From positions 682,001-746,000 of the forward strand of contig CAWGLZ010000004.1 of NCBI GenBank assembly GCA_963823535.1: 64,000 nt of DNA, written 5' to 3'. The notes below the pieces were generated by a model that was given only the letters and a program-made list of their open reading frames with translations, did no database searches and was not told the DNA's origin. Both the position numbers and the translations under genes were made by a program. Shown here piece by piece: positions 55,383 through 63,917 of this stretch. Numbering within the stretch: the first letter of the stretch is position 1; every line of letters starts with the position of its first letter. Source of the stretch: RPQJ01 sp963823535. GTDB lineage: Bacteria > Pseudomonadota > Gammaproteobacteria > Steroidobacterales > Steroidobacteraceae.

Positions 55383-56568
55383 TTCCAGCGGCGTCTTCTG
55401 GCTGGTCTTCGCGAGCACGCTGGCCGTGGGCTGGGGTGCCACGGTCTGGTACGGGGAGTACCGCCGGCGCCGCCGGGCGCGCCGCCGCGAGCGCTATCTC
55501 GATGGCCTGCGCTTCCTGCTCGACGACAAGCCCGAGCGTGCGCTCGAGGTGTTCCTCGGTCTCGCGGCCAACGACGACGAGACCATCGACACCCACTTCG
55601 CGCTCGGCAGCCTCTACCGGCGTCGTGGCGAGGTGGATCGCGCCATCCGCGTGCACCAGCACATCGTCGAGCGGCCGGGCATCGATCCCCGGCACCGCGA
55701 GGCCGCGTTGAACGAGCTGGCACGCGACTACGTCCGCGCCGGCCTGTACGACCGCGCGGAGAAGATCTTCCTGCAGCTCGCCGAGACCGGGCGCGAACCC
55801 GCCGGCGCGCTCGCGCACCTGGTGCGCATCCACGAACTGCAGCACGACTGGACGCAGGCCGCCGCGATGCACGAGCGGCTGCGGGGCGTCGGCGTGCCGG
55901 AGCAGCCGGTCGCGATCGCGCACTACTACTGCGAGCTGGCCGAGCTGGCGATCGCCGAGCACGATCTCGACGGAGCGCGGGCGCATCTGCGCCGTGCGCG
56001 CCAGGAGCAGCGCGACTTCGGCCGCAGCGCGATCCTGCGCGGCGACCTCGCGCGCATGCAGGGCGATCCGCGACTGGCGCTGCAGCTCTACCGGCGCGTC
56101 GTGCGGCGCGACTTCCACCTGCTGCCGCTCGTCCTGCCGCGCCTCGCGGAGGCCGCGCGCCAGGCCGGCGACGGCGGGGCGTTCCACGGCGCGCTCGCGG
56201 AACTGCTGCAGAACGGGCTCGCCAGTCGCTCCGAGATCGCCTACGCGGCGATCGTGAGCGGGTATTACGACGACCCGGTGATCCTCGAGTGCGTGCGGGA
56301 ATGGCTCTCGGCCGACAACGACCTGAAGGACATCACGGGTGCCCTGCTGCCCGCCGGGACCGGGCCGACCGGGGAGCAGCTGCGCGCCGTGGCCGGCGCC
56401 ATGCGCAACGTGGTGCTGCGCCACGCGCGCTATCGCTGCAGCGAGTGCGGCCTCGACAGCTCGAGCTTTCTCTGGCAGTGCCCGGGCTGCAAGTCCTGGG
56501 ACACGCTGCGCGCCATCGCCGCGCTCGAGTTCCTGCCGCGGGCGGCAAGGCCGCGGTCGCCGCAATAG
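55372..56568 (+). CDS. lapB: lipopolysaccharide assembly protein B (LapB/YciM)
   Basis: 398 residues. N-terminal membrane anchor (SGVFWLVFASTLAVGWGATV), then RYLDGLRFLLDDKPERALEV and a series of TPR motifs (HFALGSLYRRRGEVDRAIRV, NELARDYVRAGLYDRAEKIF), and a C-terminal rubredoxin-like metal site with four cysteines in YRCSECGLDSSSF and QCPGCKSWDTL. LapB recruits FtsH to LpxC to limit LPS synthesis. It ends the serC-to-lapB series. Confidence 0.95.
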   Translation: MLADSSGVFWLVFASTLAVGWGATVWYGEYRRRRRARRRERYLDGLRFLLDDKPERALEVFLGLAANDDETIDTHFALGSLYRRRGEVDRAIRVHQHIVERPGIDPRHREAALNELARDYVRAGLYDRAEKIFLQLAETGREPAGALAHLVRIHELQHDWTQAAAMHERLRGVGVPEQPVAIAHYYCELAELAIAEHDLDGARAHLRRARQEQRDFGRSAILRGDLARMQGDPRLALQLYRRVVRRDFHLLPLVLPRLAEAARQAGDGGAFHGALAELLQNGLASRSEIAYAAIVSGYYDDPVILECVREWLSADNDLKDITGALLPAGTGPTGEQLRAVAGAMRNVVLRHARYRCSECGLDSSSFLWQCPGCKSWDTLRAIAALEFLPRAARPRSPQ

Positions 56569-56683
56569 CGCAATTCGGGGACGCGCCCTTCGCCCGGAAC
56601 TGCGTCGGCTTTTTTTACATAGTCCGGGGCGTGGCGGCGTCGCTCGACGTCCAAGCCGCTGAATTGCCAGTGCAACCCGACGC

Positions 56684-56699
56684 TGGCATACGCCTTGCA
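56684..56699 (+). promoter_or_regulatory. sigma54-type (-24/-12) promoter upstream of the SCO/oxidase operon
   Basis: TGGCATACGCCTTGCA contains GG at 56685-56686 and GC at 56697-56698 with exactly 10 bases between, matching the RpoN consensus TGGCAC-N5-TTGC at all but one of the fixed positions. Transcription would begin near 56710, about 115 nt before the SCO ATG. Upstream activator sites were not identified. The rest of the 257-bp gap after lapB holds a T7 run at 56610-56616 after a weak stem, possibly the lapB terminator, and nothing else recognised. Confidence 0.55.
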
Positions 56700-56825
56700 G
56701 CGGCGGTCGTAGTAAGACCGTAACGAGAATCAAGAACAACCGCGCGGGTCGCGCGCGGACGATGGGGGATCACAAGACGTGAGGGACGGGCCGAGGGTGG
56801 CCGCGATTCCCGGGCGCGTGTCGTC

Positions 56826-57419
56826 ATGAACGCGTCGGCAGGCGTGCGGGCGTCGTTCCTGGCGCTGGTCTGCGCGGGCGGCCTTGCGTGCGCTGACGCA
56901 TCCGAACGAACCCGAATCGCGGACCCACCGGTCAGCACCCCGCAGTTCTCCCTGACGGACCATGACGGGCAGCCCTTCGCGGCCGCCGACCTGCGTGGCC
57001 AGGTCGCGCTGGTGTTCTTCGGCTTCACGCACTGCGAGGGGGTGTGCCCGGCAACCCTGCAGGTGCTTCGCCAGGTCGAGCGGGCACTGGCACACGAGGG
57101 CGACGGACTGCGCACGCTGTTGATCAGTGTCGACGGCGAGCGGGATACGCCGGCCGTGATGAAAGCCTACCTCGAACCGTTCGGACCGGGCTTCATCGGC
57201 ATCACCGGTGCACCGGCCGAGGTGACACAGATTGCGAAGGGATTTCAGGCCGTGTTCTTCAAGGGCATGCCCCGTCCCGCGGGAGGCTATGACGTGGAGC
57301 ACACGTCACAGGTCTACCTCCTGGACCGCGAGGGTCGCCTGAGGGCTACGTTCTTCGGTGCGGGCAGCGAGGAGATTGCCGCTGTCACTCGTACCGTCAT
57401 TGAGGAGTCGCAGAGATGA
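56826..57419 (+). CDS. SCO1/SenC-family copper chaperone
   Basis: 197 residues with a signal peptide (ASFLALVCAGGLACADA; possible lipid attachment at the Cys). FSLTDHDGQPFAAADLRGQV, ALVFFGFTHCEGVCPATL holds the C-x3-C copper site (Cys70, Cys74) and DVEHTSQVYLLDREG the third ligand His159, so the metal site is complete. SCO proteins deliver copper to, or reduce thiols of, cuproenzymes, classically CuA of cytochrome oxidase. No cox genes are near; instead the stop overlaps, in ATGA, the start of a secreted copper-radical oxidase fusion, its likely client. A sigma54-type promoter precedes it. Confidence 0.93.
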   Translation: MNASAGVRASFLALVCAGGLACADASERTRIADPPVSTPQFSLTDHDGQPFAAADLRGQVALVFFGFTHCEGVCPATLQVLRQVERALAHEGDGLRTLLISVDGERDTPAVMKAYLEPFGPGFIGITGAPAEVTQIAKGFQAVFFKGMPRPAGGYDVEHTSQVYLLDREGRLRATFFGAGSEEIAAVTRTVIEESQR

Positions 57420-60400
57420 TCGAGCAGCGAATGGGAACGACCGTGCGCCGTGGTCGGGTCTGCGGGCTTTCGGTGACAGCGCTGGTCGGTGCGACCATGC
57501 TTGCAGGTGCCGGCGCGCTGCGCGCCGACAGCGTCGGCGGGGACTGGCTGTCGCCGCCCGAGAACAACTGGCCGGTCATCGCGATTCACGCCGCACTGAC
57601 GCCCGATGGTCGGGTACTGACCTACGGGACGCGCCAGTCCGGGCAGCAGACAGCCTATTTCGTCTACGACATCTGGGATCCACAGCAGGGCCTGACGGGC
57701 GGCCACATCACGCTCGACAACCTGACGCAGACGGACATCTTCTGCAGTTCCCAGATCATCCTGCCGCAGAGCGGCAGCATCCTGATCTCGGGTGGAGACA
57801 ACTGGACGGGAACCGGCACGACCAATACCGGGAACAACAACACCAACATCTTCAGCCCGTCCGGCAGCACGCTCTCGCGCGGCAGCAACATGAACCGCGC
57901 CCGCTGGTACTCCTCGTCGACCGCCTTGATGAACGGCGAGATCTACATCCAGGGCGGCTCGGGCGGTCAGGACAGGCCCGAAGTCCGACAACTCGATGGG
58001 ACATTCCGCCTGCTCGGGAATGCGGACACCTCGACCTTGCAGTCGCTCTACCCGCGGAATTTCCTGGCCCCGGATGGCCGGATTTTCGGCTACGACACCA
58101 ACGGCAACATGTATTTCGTCGACCCGGCGGGGTCGGGTCAGATTCAGAGGGTCGGGCAGTTCAGCTCGGCGTATGCCGGTTGGACGTCCGGCGCCGCGAT
58201 GTTCCGTCCCGGCCGCATCCTGCAGATGGGAGGCAATTCCAACGGGGCCGTGGTGATCGACATCAACGGGCCGCAGCCCGTCGTCACTCCGACGGTCACG
58301 ATGTCGTCAAAGCGCATGTGGGTCTCCGCCACGACGCTTGCAGACGGTCGAGTGGTCGCGACCGGCGGCAGCGGGGTCGAGAACGAACTCAACGACGTCA
58401 ACAGTTCGGCGGAGATCTGGGACCCGGCCACGGGGCAATGGACCGTCGGACCCAGCGGACTGCGCGCGCGCCTGTACCACTCGACGGCGCTACTGCTGCC
58501 CGATGCCACGGTGCTCGTGGCCGGTGGCGGTGCGCCGGGGCCCCTGGTCAATCTGCACGCCGAGATTTACTACCCTCCGTATCTTTATGATTCCAATGGC
58601 AATTTTGCCGCCAGACCGGCCATTGCGTCGGCACCCGATGCGCTCGAGGTCGGACAGAGCTTCTCGATGACCGTCGCCCCGGGTTCCGCGATCCGGCGCG
58701 TGACGCTGGTCAAGACCGGCTCCGTGACCCACAGCGTCAACATGGACCAGCGCTTCGTGGAGCTGCCGTTCACGGCGTCGAGCGGCACGTTGTTCGTCGA
58801 CATGCCTGCGCGTGCCACCGACACCCCGCCGGGCTATTACCTGCTGTTCGTGATCGACGACCGCGGCGTACCCTCGGTCGCCAGGATCGTGCGCATGAAC
58901 ATTGCCGCGAATCCCGTCATCCAGCTCGACTACACGCCGAACGTCGGTGGGGGCGGGGGCGCTCCGTTTGCGCTTTCGTGCAACACGAACGAGACGCTCG
59001 TGGGCGTTTACGGAAACTCTGCCGGGACTTACGTCAATCGTGTCGGCGCCATGTGCGTGGCGGTGGACCAGGGGGGGCGCTGGATCGGCACGCCGGTGCA
59101 GCGCGGTGCTTCCGGCGGAGCAACCGGCTCGGCGTACACGCGCGTCTGCCCGGCGAACTTCGCCATCAGTGGCTTCCGCGGTCGTTCGGCGCAGTACGTG
59201 GACCAGCTCGATTTCGAGTGCAAGGCGCTGACCCCGAGCGGAGGCCTGACCGGCACGGGGCAGTTCCTGGGGGCCGTGGGCGGCACCGGGGGCTCGGCGC
59301 AGGGGCCCTTCAGTTGCAGCACCGGCAATCCCGTCTATGCGCTCACGGGCCGGTCAGGCAGCTGGATCGACGCCTTCGGGATGCTGTGCCGGCAGGCGCC
59401 CATCACCAACACCCAGACAAATACGCCGCCGATCCTGACCAACCCGGGCAACCAGGTCGGCACCGTGGGCACGGCGGTCACGCTGAGTGTCACGGCGTTC
59501 GATCCCGATCCCGACACGCTGACGTTCAGCGCGAGCGGCTTGCCGGCCGGATTGTCGATCACGTCGTCAGGCGTGATCAGCGGCGCGCCGTCGGCGGCCG
59601 GCACCAACGCCGTAACGGTCACGGTCTCCGACGGGGAGGCCACGTCGACCGCGAGCTTCACCTGGACCATCACCGATCTCGATCCGCTGGTCCTCGATCC
59701 GATGCCCGTGACCGCGCCGAAGCTCGTCGGTTCGCCGGTCACCTACACCGCGGCGACTCGAAACGGCGTCAACACGAGCTACCGCTGGCAGTTTGGTGAC
59801 GGCACCGAGACACCCTGGTCGAGTTCAGCGACGGTCACGCACACGTTTGCGGCGCCAACCCTGTATTGGGTCACCGTGATGGTGCGCGACGACCGCGGCA
59901 CCGAGATTTCGCAGACGTTCTCGCAGATCGTGCATCTGCCGCTCTCCGCGGGGCGCCCGTCGAGTTCCTCGAACCTGGCGCTGACGGGCGGGCGTCTCTG
60001 GGTCGTCAACCCGGATGCAGACACCGTCAGCGCATTCGATGCAGCCAGCAACCAGAAGCTCGCCGAGCGAGCGGTGGGCACCGCTCCGCGCGCCCTGGCG
60101 GCCTCGCCCGCCAGCCAGCTGTGGGTGACCAACCAGCGCTCGGACACCGTCACGGTGATCGATGGCTCGACGCTCGCGGTCGTCGGCACCGTGAACCTGC
60201 CTTACGGTTCGGCGCCGTATGGCATCGTCATTGCCGACAGTGGTTCGCCCTACGTCGTGCTCGAGGGCAGCGGCCGGGTGGCGCGGCTCAATCCGGCCAA
60301 CGGGGCCATCGAAGCCAGCGTCGACGTCGGTCCCCACGCGCGGCATCTTTCGATCAGCGCGGATGGGTCGCGACTCTACGTCGCTCGCTTCATCACGCCG

Positions 60401-62395
60401 CCCTTGCCCGGTGAGTCGACCGCCAGCGTCGCCACCACGCTCAATGGCAACCCGGTCGGCGGCGAAGTGCTCGTGCTCGACGCCAGCACCCTCGGCCGTA
60501 TCGCCACGATCGTGCTGCGCCACAGCGACGACATGGACTTCGAGAATTCGGGCAGCGGCGTGCCGAACTACCTGGGGGCGCCGGCCATCTCGCCGGACGG
60601 CACCGCGGCATGGGTGCCCTCGAAGAAGGACAACGTCAAGCGAGGGACGCTGCGCAGCGGCGGCAACCTGAATCATCAGAACACCGTGCGCGCGATCGCA
60701 TCTCAGGTGGACCTGGCGGGCAATACCGAGACGTTCGGCCGGCGAGTGGATTTCGACAATGCGAGCCTCGCAAGCGCCGCGGCCTTCGACCCGACGGGTG
60801 TGTTCCTGTTCGCGGCACTCGAGACCAGCCGGGAGGTTGCAGTCGTGGATGCGCACAACGGGGCGGAGTTGTTCCGCTTCGGGGTCGGGCGGGCGCCCCA
60901 GGGACTGGCCGTGTCCCCCGATGGCCGGCGTCTGTACGTCAGCAATTTCATGGACCGCTCGGTGGGCGTGCACGACCTGTCGAAACTGATGGACGAGGGA
61001 CTGTTCCAGGCGCCCAGCGTCGCGACGTTTCCGTCCGTGGCGGTCGAGAAGCTCGGTGCGGCCGTGCTCCAGGGCAAGCGGCTGTTCTATGACGCCCGCG
61101 ACGCACGCCTCGCTCGCGAGGGCTACATGAGCTGCGCCAGCTGCCACAACGATGGCGGCGGGGACGGACGGGTGTGGGATCTCACCGGAATGGGTGAGGG
61201 TCTCCGCGACACGATATCGTTGCGCGGCCACGCGGGCATGGCGCAAGGCTTCCTGCACTGGAGCGCCAATTTCGACGAGGTGCAGGACTTTGAGGGTCAG
61301 ATCCGGCGACTCGCCGGGGGCACGGGCCTGATGAGCGACAGCGACTTCAACGCGGGCAGTCGCAGCGAACCGCTGGGCGATGCCAAGAGCGGTCTGAGCG
61401 CGGACCTGGATGCGCTCGCGGCCTACGTGGCCTCGCTCGACGCCTTCGACGCCAGTCCGTTCCGCAATGCCGACGGCACGCTGACGGCGCAGGGGGCGGC
61501 GGGACGCGCGGTGTTCGCGGAACTCAATTGCCAGCAGTGTCACGGCGGTCCGAACTTCTCCTCGAGCGGTATCGCCACGCTGCTGGACGTCGGAACGATC
61601 AAGGTCCCGACCAGTGGGTCGCGCCTCGGTGGAACGTTGGCGGGACTCGACCCGCCGACCTTGCGCGGCGTCTGGGCGACGGGCCCTTATCTCCACGACG
61701 GCTCGGCGAACTCGCTGGCCGATGCCGTACGGGCGCACTCCGGGATCGTCGTGAGCGATACGCAGCTCGCCGATCTGGTCGCCTATCTGAACCAGATCGA
61801 CGGGTCTGAACCCGAGGCACCCCCGCCGCCGGTCAATCGACCGCCGGTGGTGACGAATCCAGGCGCGCAGTCGACCGCGCTCGGTGCCCAGGTCTCGCTG
61901 CAGATCGACGCCAGCGACGCGGACGGAGACACGCTGGCGTTCGCCGCGACGGGACTGCCGGCGGGCCTCACCATCGGAGCGAGTGACGGCGTCGTTCGCG
62001 GCACCACGGTGCTGGAGGGGAGCTTCCAGGTGACGGTCAACGTCAGCGACTCGACGGAGACGACCCAGGTCGCTTTCACCTGGGCGGTCGCTGATCAGAC
62101 CTCGCCGACCATAGCGATTACCACGCCGACGTCGGGCACGAAGTACAACTCCAGCGCCAGCACGGTTGCGATCGGCGGTTCGGCGTCGGACAACGTCGGC
62201 GTGACGGAGGTGGCATGGAGCAGCGACCGCGGCGGCGGCGGCACGGCGACTGGCACGGGATCCTGGAACGTGGCCGGGATCGACCTGCAGAACGGTCAGA
62301 ACACGATCACGGTCACGGCGCGGGATGCCGCGGGCAACACGGCTTCCGACGTGCTGACGGTCAGCTTCAAGGCGGGGGGCAAGAACCGGCGCTGA
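57416..62395 (+). CDS. secreted copper-radical oxidase fused to a two-haem cytochrome c peroxidase-like domain
   Basis: 1659 residues. Signal peptide 1-38. Residues 40-500: Kelch-type galactose/glyoxal oxidase plus DUF1929, with the cofactor residues Cys110 (DIFCSSQIILP), Tyr165 (RARWYSSSTAL), Tyr354-His355 (RLYHSTALLLPD) and His439 (SVTHSVNMDQR), equal to Cys228, Tyr272, Tyr495, His496 and His581 of galactose oxidase. 515-660: three Cys-x24/25-Cys repeats. 668-755: putative Ig. 757-842: PKD. 845-1195: YVTN-type propeller. 1205-1463: two-haem domain with CASCH (1240-1244) and CQQCH (1372-1376), like MauG/CCP. 1470-1659: two Ig-like domains. Translationally coupled to the SCO gene. Likely makes peroxide from an aldehyde or alcohol; substrate unknown. 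Confidence 0.9.
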   Translation: MIEQRMGTTVRRGRVCGLSVTALVGATMLAGAGALRADSVGGDWLSPPENNWPVIAIHAALTPDGRVLTYGTRQSGQQTAYFVYDIWDPQQGLTGGHITLDNLTQTDIFCSSQIILPQSGSILISGGDNWTGTGTTNTGNNNTNIFSPSGSTLSRGSNMNRARWYSSSTALMNGEIYIQGGSGGQDRPEVRQLDGTFRLLGNADTSTLQSLYPRNFLAPDGRIFGYDTNGNMYFVDPAGSGQIQRVGQFSSAYAGWTSGAAMFRPGRILQMGGNSNGAVVIDINGPQPVVTPTVTMSSKRMWVSATTLADGRVVATGGSGVENELNDVNSSAEIWDPATGQWTVGPSGLRARLYHSTALLLPDATVLVAGGGAPGPLVNLHAEIYYPPYLYDSNGNFAARPAIASAPDALEVGQSFSMTVAPGSAIRRVTLVKTGSVTHSVNMDQRFVELPFTASSGTLFVDMPARATDTPPGYYLLFVIDDRGVPSVARIVRMNIAANPVIQLDYTPNVGGGGGAPFALSCNTNETLVGVYGNSAGTYVNRVGAMCVAVDQGGRWIGTPVQRGASGGATGSAYTRVCPANFAISGFRGRSAQYVDQLDFECKALTPSGGLTGTGQFLGAVGGTGGSAQGPFSCSTGNPVYALTGRSGSWIDAFGMLCRQAPITNTQTNTPPILTNPGNQVGTVGTAVTLSVTAFDPDPDTLTFSASGLPAGLSITSSGVISGAPSAAGTNAVTVTVSDGEATSTASFTWTITDLDPLVLDPMPVTAPKLVGSPVTYTAATRNGVNTSYRWQFGDGTETPWSSSATVTHTFAAPTLYWVTVMVRDDRGTEISQTFSQIVHLPLSAGRPSSSSNLALTGGRLWVVNPDADTVSAFDAASNQKLAERAVGTAPRALAASPASQLWVTNQRSDTVTVIDGSTLAVVGTVNLPYGSAPYGIVIADSGSPYVVLEGSGRVARLNPANGAIEASVDVGPHARHLSISADGSRLYVARFITPPLPGESTASVATTLNGNPVGGEVLVLDASTLGRIATIVLRHSDDMDFENSGSGVPNYLGAPAISPDGTAAWVPSKKDNVKRGTLRSGGNLNHQNTVRAIASQVDLAGNTETFGRRVDFDNASLASAAAFDPTGVFLFAALETSREVAVVDAHNGAELFRFGVGRAPQGLAVSPDGRRLYVSNFMDRSVGVHDLSKLMDEGLFQAPSVATFPSVAVEKLGAAVLQGKRLFYDARDARLAREGYMSCASCHNDGGGDGRVWDLTGMGEGLRDTISLRGHAGMAQGFLHWSANFDEVQDFEGQIRRLAGGTGLMSDSDFNAGSRSEPLGDAKSGLSADLDALAAYVASLDAFDASPFRNADGTLTAQGAAGRAVFAELNCQQCHGGPNFSSSGIATLLDVGTIKVPTSGSRLGGTLAGLDPPTLRGVWATGPYLHDGSANSLADAVRAHSGIVVSDTQLADLVAYLNQIDGSEPEAPPPPVNRPPVVTNPGAQSTALGAQVSLQIDASDADGDTLAFAATGLPAGLTIGASDGVVRGTTVLEGSFQVTVNVSDSTETTQVAFTWAVADQTSPTIAITTPTSGTKYNSSASTVAIGGSASDNVGVTEVAWSSDRGGGGTATGTGSWNVAGIDLQNGQNTITVTARDAAGNTASDVLTVSFKAGGKNRR

Positions 62396-62526
62396 TTGGC
62401 GAATCACGGGTGCATTTGTGCACGTACGCACCAGGATTGGGCGGGCAAGCGGGTTGCGCTCTCGATAGCGTGTGGTTGACCGCGCCCGGTCCCGGGCCGC
62501 GGCAACGCAATGCCAAGGAGGCAGCC

Positions 62527-62856
62527 ATGAAGAAGGAATCCCGCAGACTCATCCAGATGCTGGTCGCGAGCCTCTTGCCCGCGGCGGCATGGGCCGGGCC
62601 GGTGAACGTCAATACCGCGGACGCGTCCACGCTCGCGGCGGAGCTCGACGGCATCGGTCCCGCCAAGGCGGCGGCGATCGTCGAATACCGGCAGCAGAAC
62701 GGGCCGTTCCGCTCGGCCGACGACCTGCTGAAGGTCCAGGGGATCGGCGAGCGCGTGCTCGAGCTGAACCGCGGCAACATCCGCCTGGAAAAGACCGGCG
62801 CCGCCCCGGCCGCCCGGAGCGCGCCCACGGCAAAGAAGCCGCCATCCGGTGGCTGA
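62527..62856 (+). CDS. ComEA-like helix-hairpin-helix protein with signal peptide
   Basis: 109 residues from the ATG at 62527, with Shine-Dalgarno AAGGAGG 6 nt upstream. Signal peptide to about residue 23 (LVASLLPAAAWAG), then VNVNTADASTLAAELDGIGP and AKAAAIVEYRQQNGPFRSAD, DLLKVQGIGERVLELNRGNI: two HhH hairpins typical of the ComEA DNA-binding domain. A basic Ala/Pro tail follows. Periplasmic ComEA pulls transforming DNA through the outer membrane; many proteobacteria carry such short versions without known competence. Confidence 0.9.
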   Translation: MKKESRRLIQMLVASLLPAAAWAGPVNVNTADASTLAAELDGIGPAKAAAIVEYRQQNGPFRSADDLLKVQGIGERVLELNRGNIRLEKTGAAPAARSAPTAKKPPSGG

Positions 62857-62876
62857 CGGCTGACAGCGGACGGCGG

Positions 62877-62908
62877 GCTGCCGGGCGACGCGACCGGCAG
62901 CTCGTTTT
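62877..62908 (+). terminator. intrinsic terminator after comEA-like gene
   Basis: GCTGCCGG and CCGGCAGC form a perfect 8-bp stem with a 9-nt loop, followed by TCGTTTT. It lies 20 nt beyond the ComEA-like stop and separates that gene from galU. A weak -10 (TATGAT, 62944-62949) for galU follows. Confidence 0.75.
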
Positions 62909-62985
62909 CCCCCAGCGAATGGAGGGCACGCCGCGCGATCCGTTATGATCCCAAGGCTTACTTCGCGGGTCATCAGGGATCAGTC

Positions 62986-63870
62986 ATGACAAGGATCAGA
63001 ACGGCCGTGTTTCCGGTCGCGGGTCGCGGAACGCGCTTTCTTCCGGCAACGAAGGCGAGCCCGAAGGAGATGCTGCCGATCGTCGACAAGCCGCTCATCC
63101 AGTACGCGGCCGAAGAGGCACTGGAGGCGGGCGCCGACAAGCTCGTCTTCATCACCGGCGCCTCGAAGCGCGCGATCGAGGACCACTTCGACACCGACCA
63201 CGAACTCGAGAAGGAACTCGAGGCCCAGGGCAAGCGCGACCTGCTCGACGCCGTCCGGGGAATCGTCCCGTCCTACGCCAGCTGCATCTTCATCCGCCAG
63301 CCGGCCCCGCTGGGCCTGGGCCACGCGGTGCTGTGCTCGCGCCCGGCGGTCAACGACGAGCCGTTCTTCGTGCACCTGGCCGACGACCTGATCGACGCCC
63401 CGGAGGCCTGCCTCAAGCAGATGGCGCGGGTCTTTGCGGAGCACCAGGCGAGCGTGCTCGGCGTCGAGACCGTGAAACCCCAGGACACGGACAAGTACGG
63501 CATCGTCGACTCGGAGCCCATGACCGAGCGGCTCTCGAGAGTCAGGAGCATGGTCGAGAAGCCCAAGCCCAAGGATGCGCCGTCGAACCTCGCCGTGGTC
63601 GGGCGCTACCTGCTCACGCCGGCCGTCTACGACAAGCTCGAGAAGACCGGTCGCGGCGCGGGCGGGGAGATCCAGCTGACGGACGGCATCGTCGCACTGC
63701 TCGGCGAGGAGACGGTCTATGCCTATGCCTTCGAGGGCCGGCGGTATGATTGTGGGTCGAAGCTGGGGTACCTCGAGGCGACGGTCGAGTTCGGCCTGAA
63801 GCACGCCCGCCTGGGCGACCAGTTCGCGAGCTTTCTGGCGCGGCTGGTCGCGGAACGCCTGCGCCGCTGA
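62986..63870 (+). CDS. galU: UTP--glucose-1-phosphate uridylyltransferase
   Basis: 294 residues. TAVFPVAGRGTRFLPATKAS, PKEMLPIVDKPLIQYAAEEA is the nucleotide-binding and catalytic start; FITGASKRAIEDHFDTDHEL, RQPAPLGLGHAVLCSRP, VHLADDLID and GGEIQLTDGIVALL are GalU motifs. It makes UDP-glucose for LPS, capsule and glycan synthesis. Length matches E. coli GalU (302). Confidence 0.96.
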   Translation: MTRIRTAVFPVAGRGTRFLPATKASPKEMLPIVDKPLIQYAAEEALEAGADKLVFITGASKRAIEDHFDTDHELEKELEAQGKRDLLDAVRGIVPSYASCIFIRQPAPLGLGHAVLCSRPAVNDEPFFVHLADDLIDAPEACLKQMARVFAEHQASVLGVETVKPQDTDKYGIVDSEPMTERLSRVRSMVEKPKPKDAPSNLAVVGRYLLTPAVYDKLEKTGRGAGGEIQLTDGIVALLGEETVYAYAFEGRRYDCGSKLGYLEATVEFGLKHARLGDQFASFLARLVAERLRR

Positions 63871-63917
63871 TTGACCTTGCGCCGCCGTCGCGGCGCTCCA
63901 CCACGAGAGATTTCCAG

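Noticed and set aside
56739..56762. GC-rich inverted repeat CCGCGCGGGTCGCGCGCGG as terminator or operator
   Set aside because: Self-complementarity of CG runs is expected at this base composition; no T-tract and no second copy seen.
57416..57530. Twin-arginine signal on the oxidase fusion
   Set aside because: Arg-Arg is present (TVRRGRVCGL), but the consensus F-L-K part is missing and covalent haem attachment needs Sec export, so a Sec signal is preferred.
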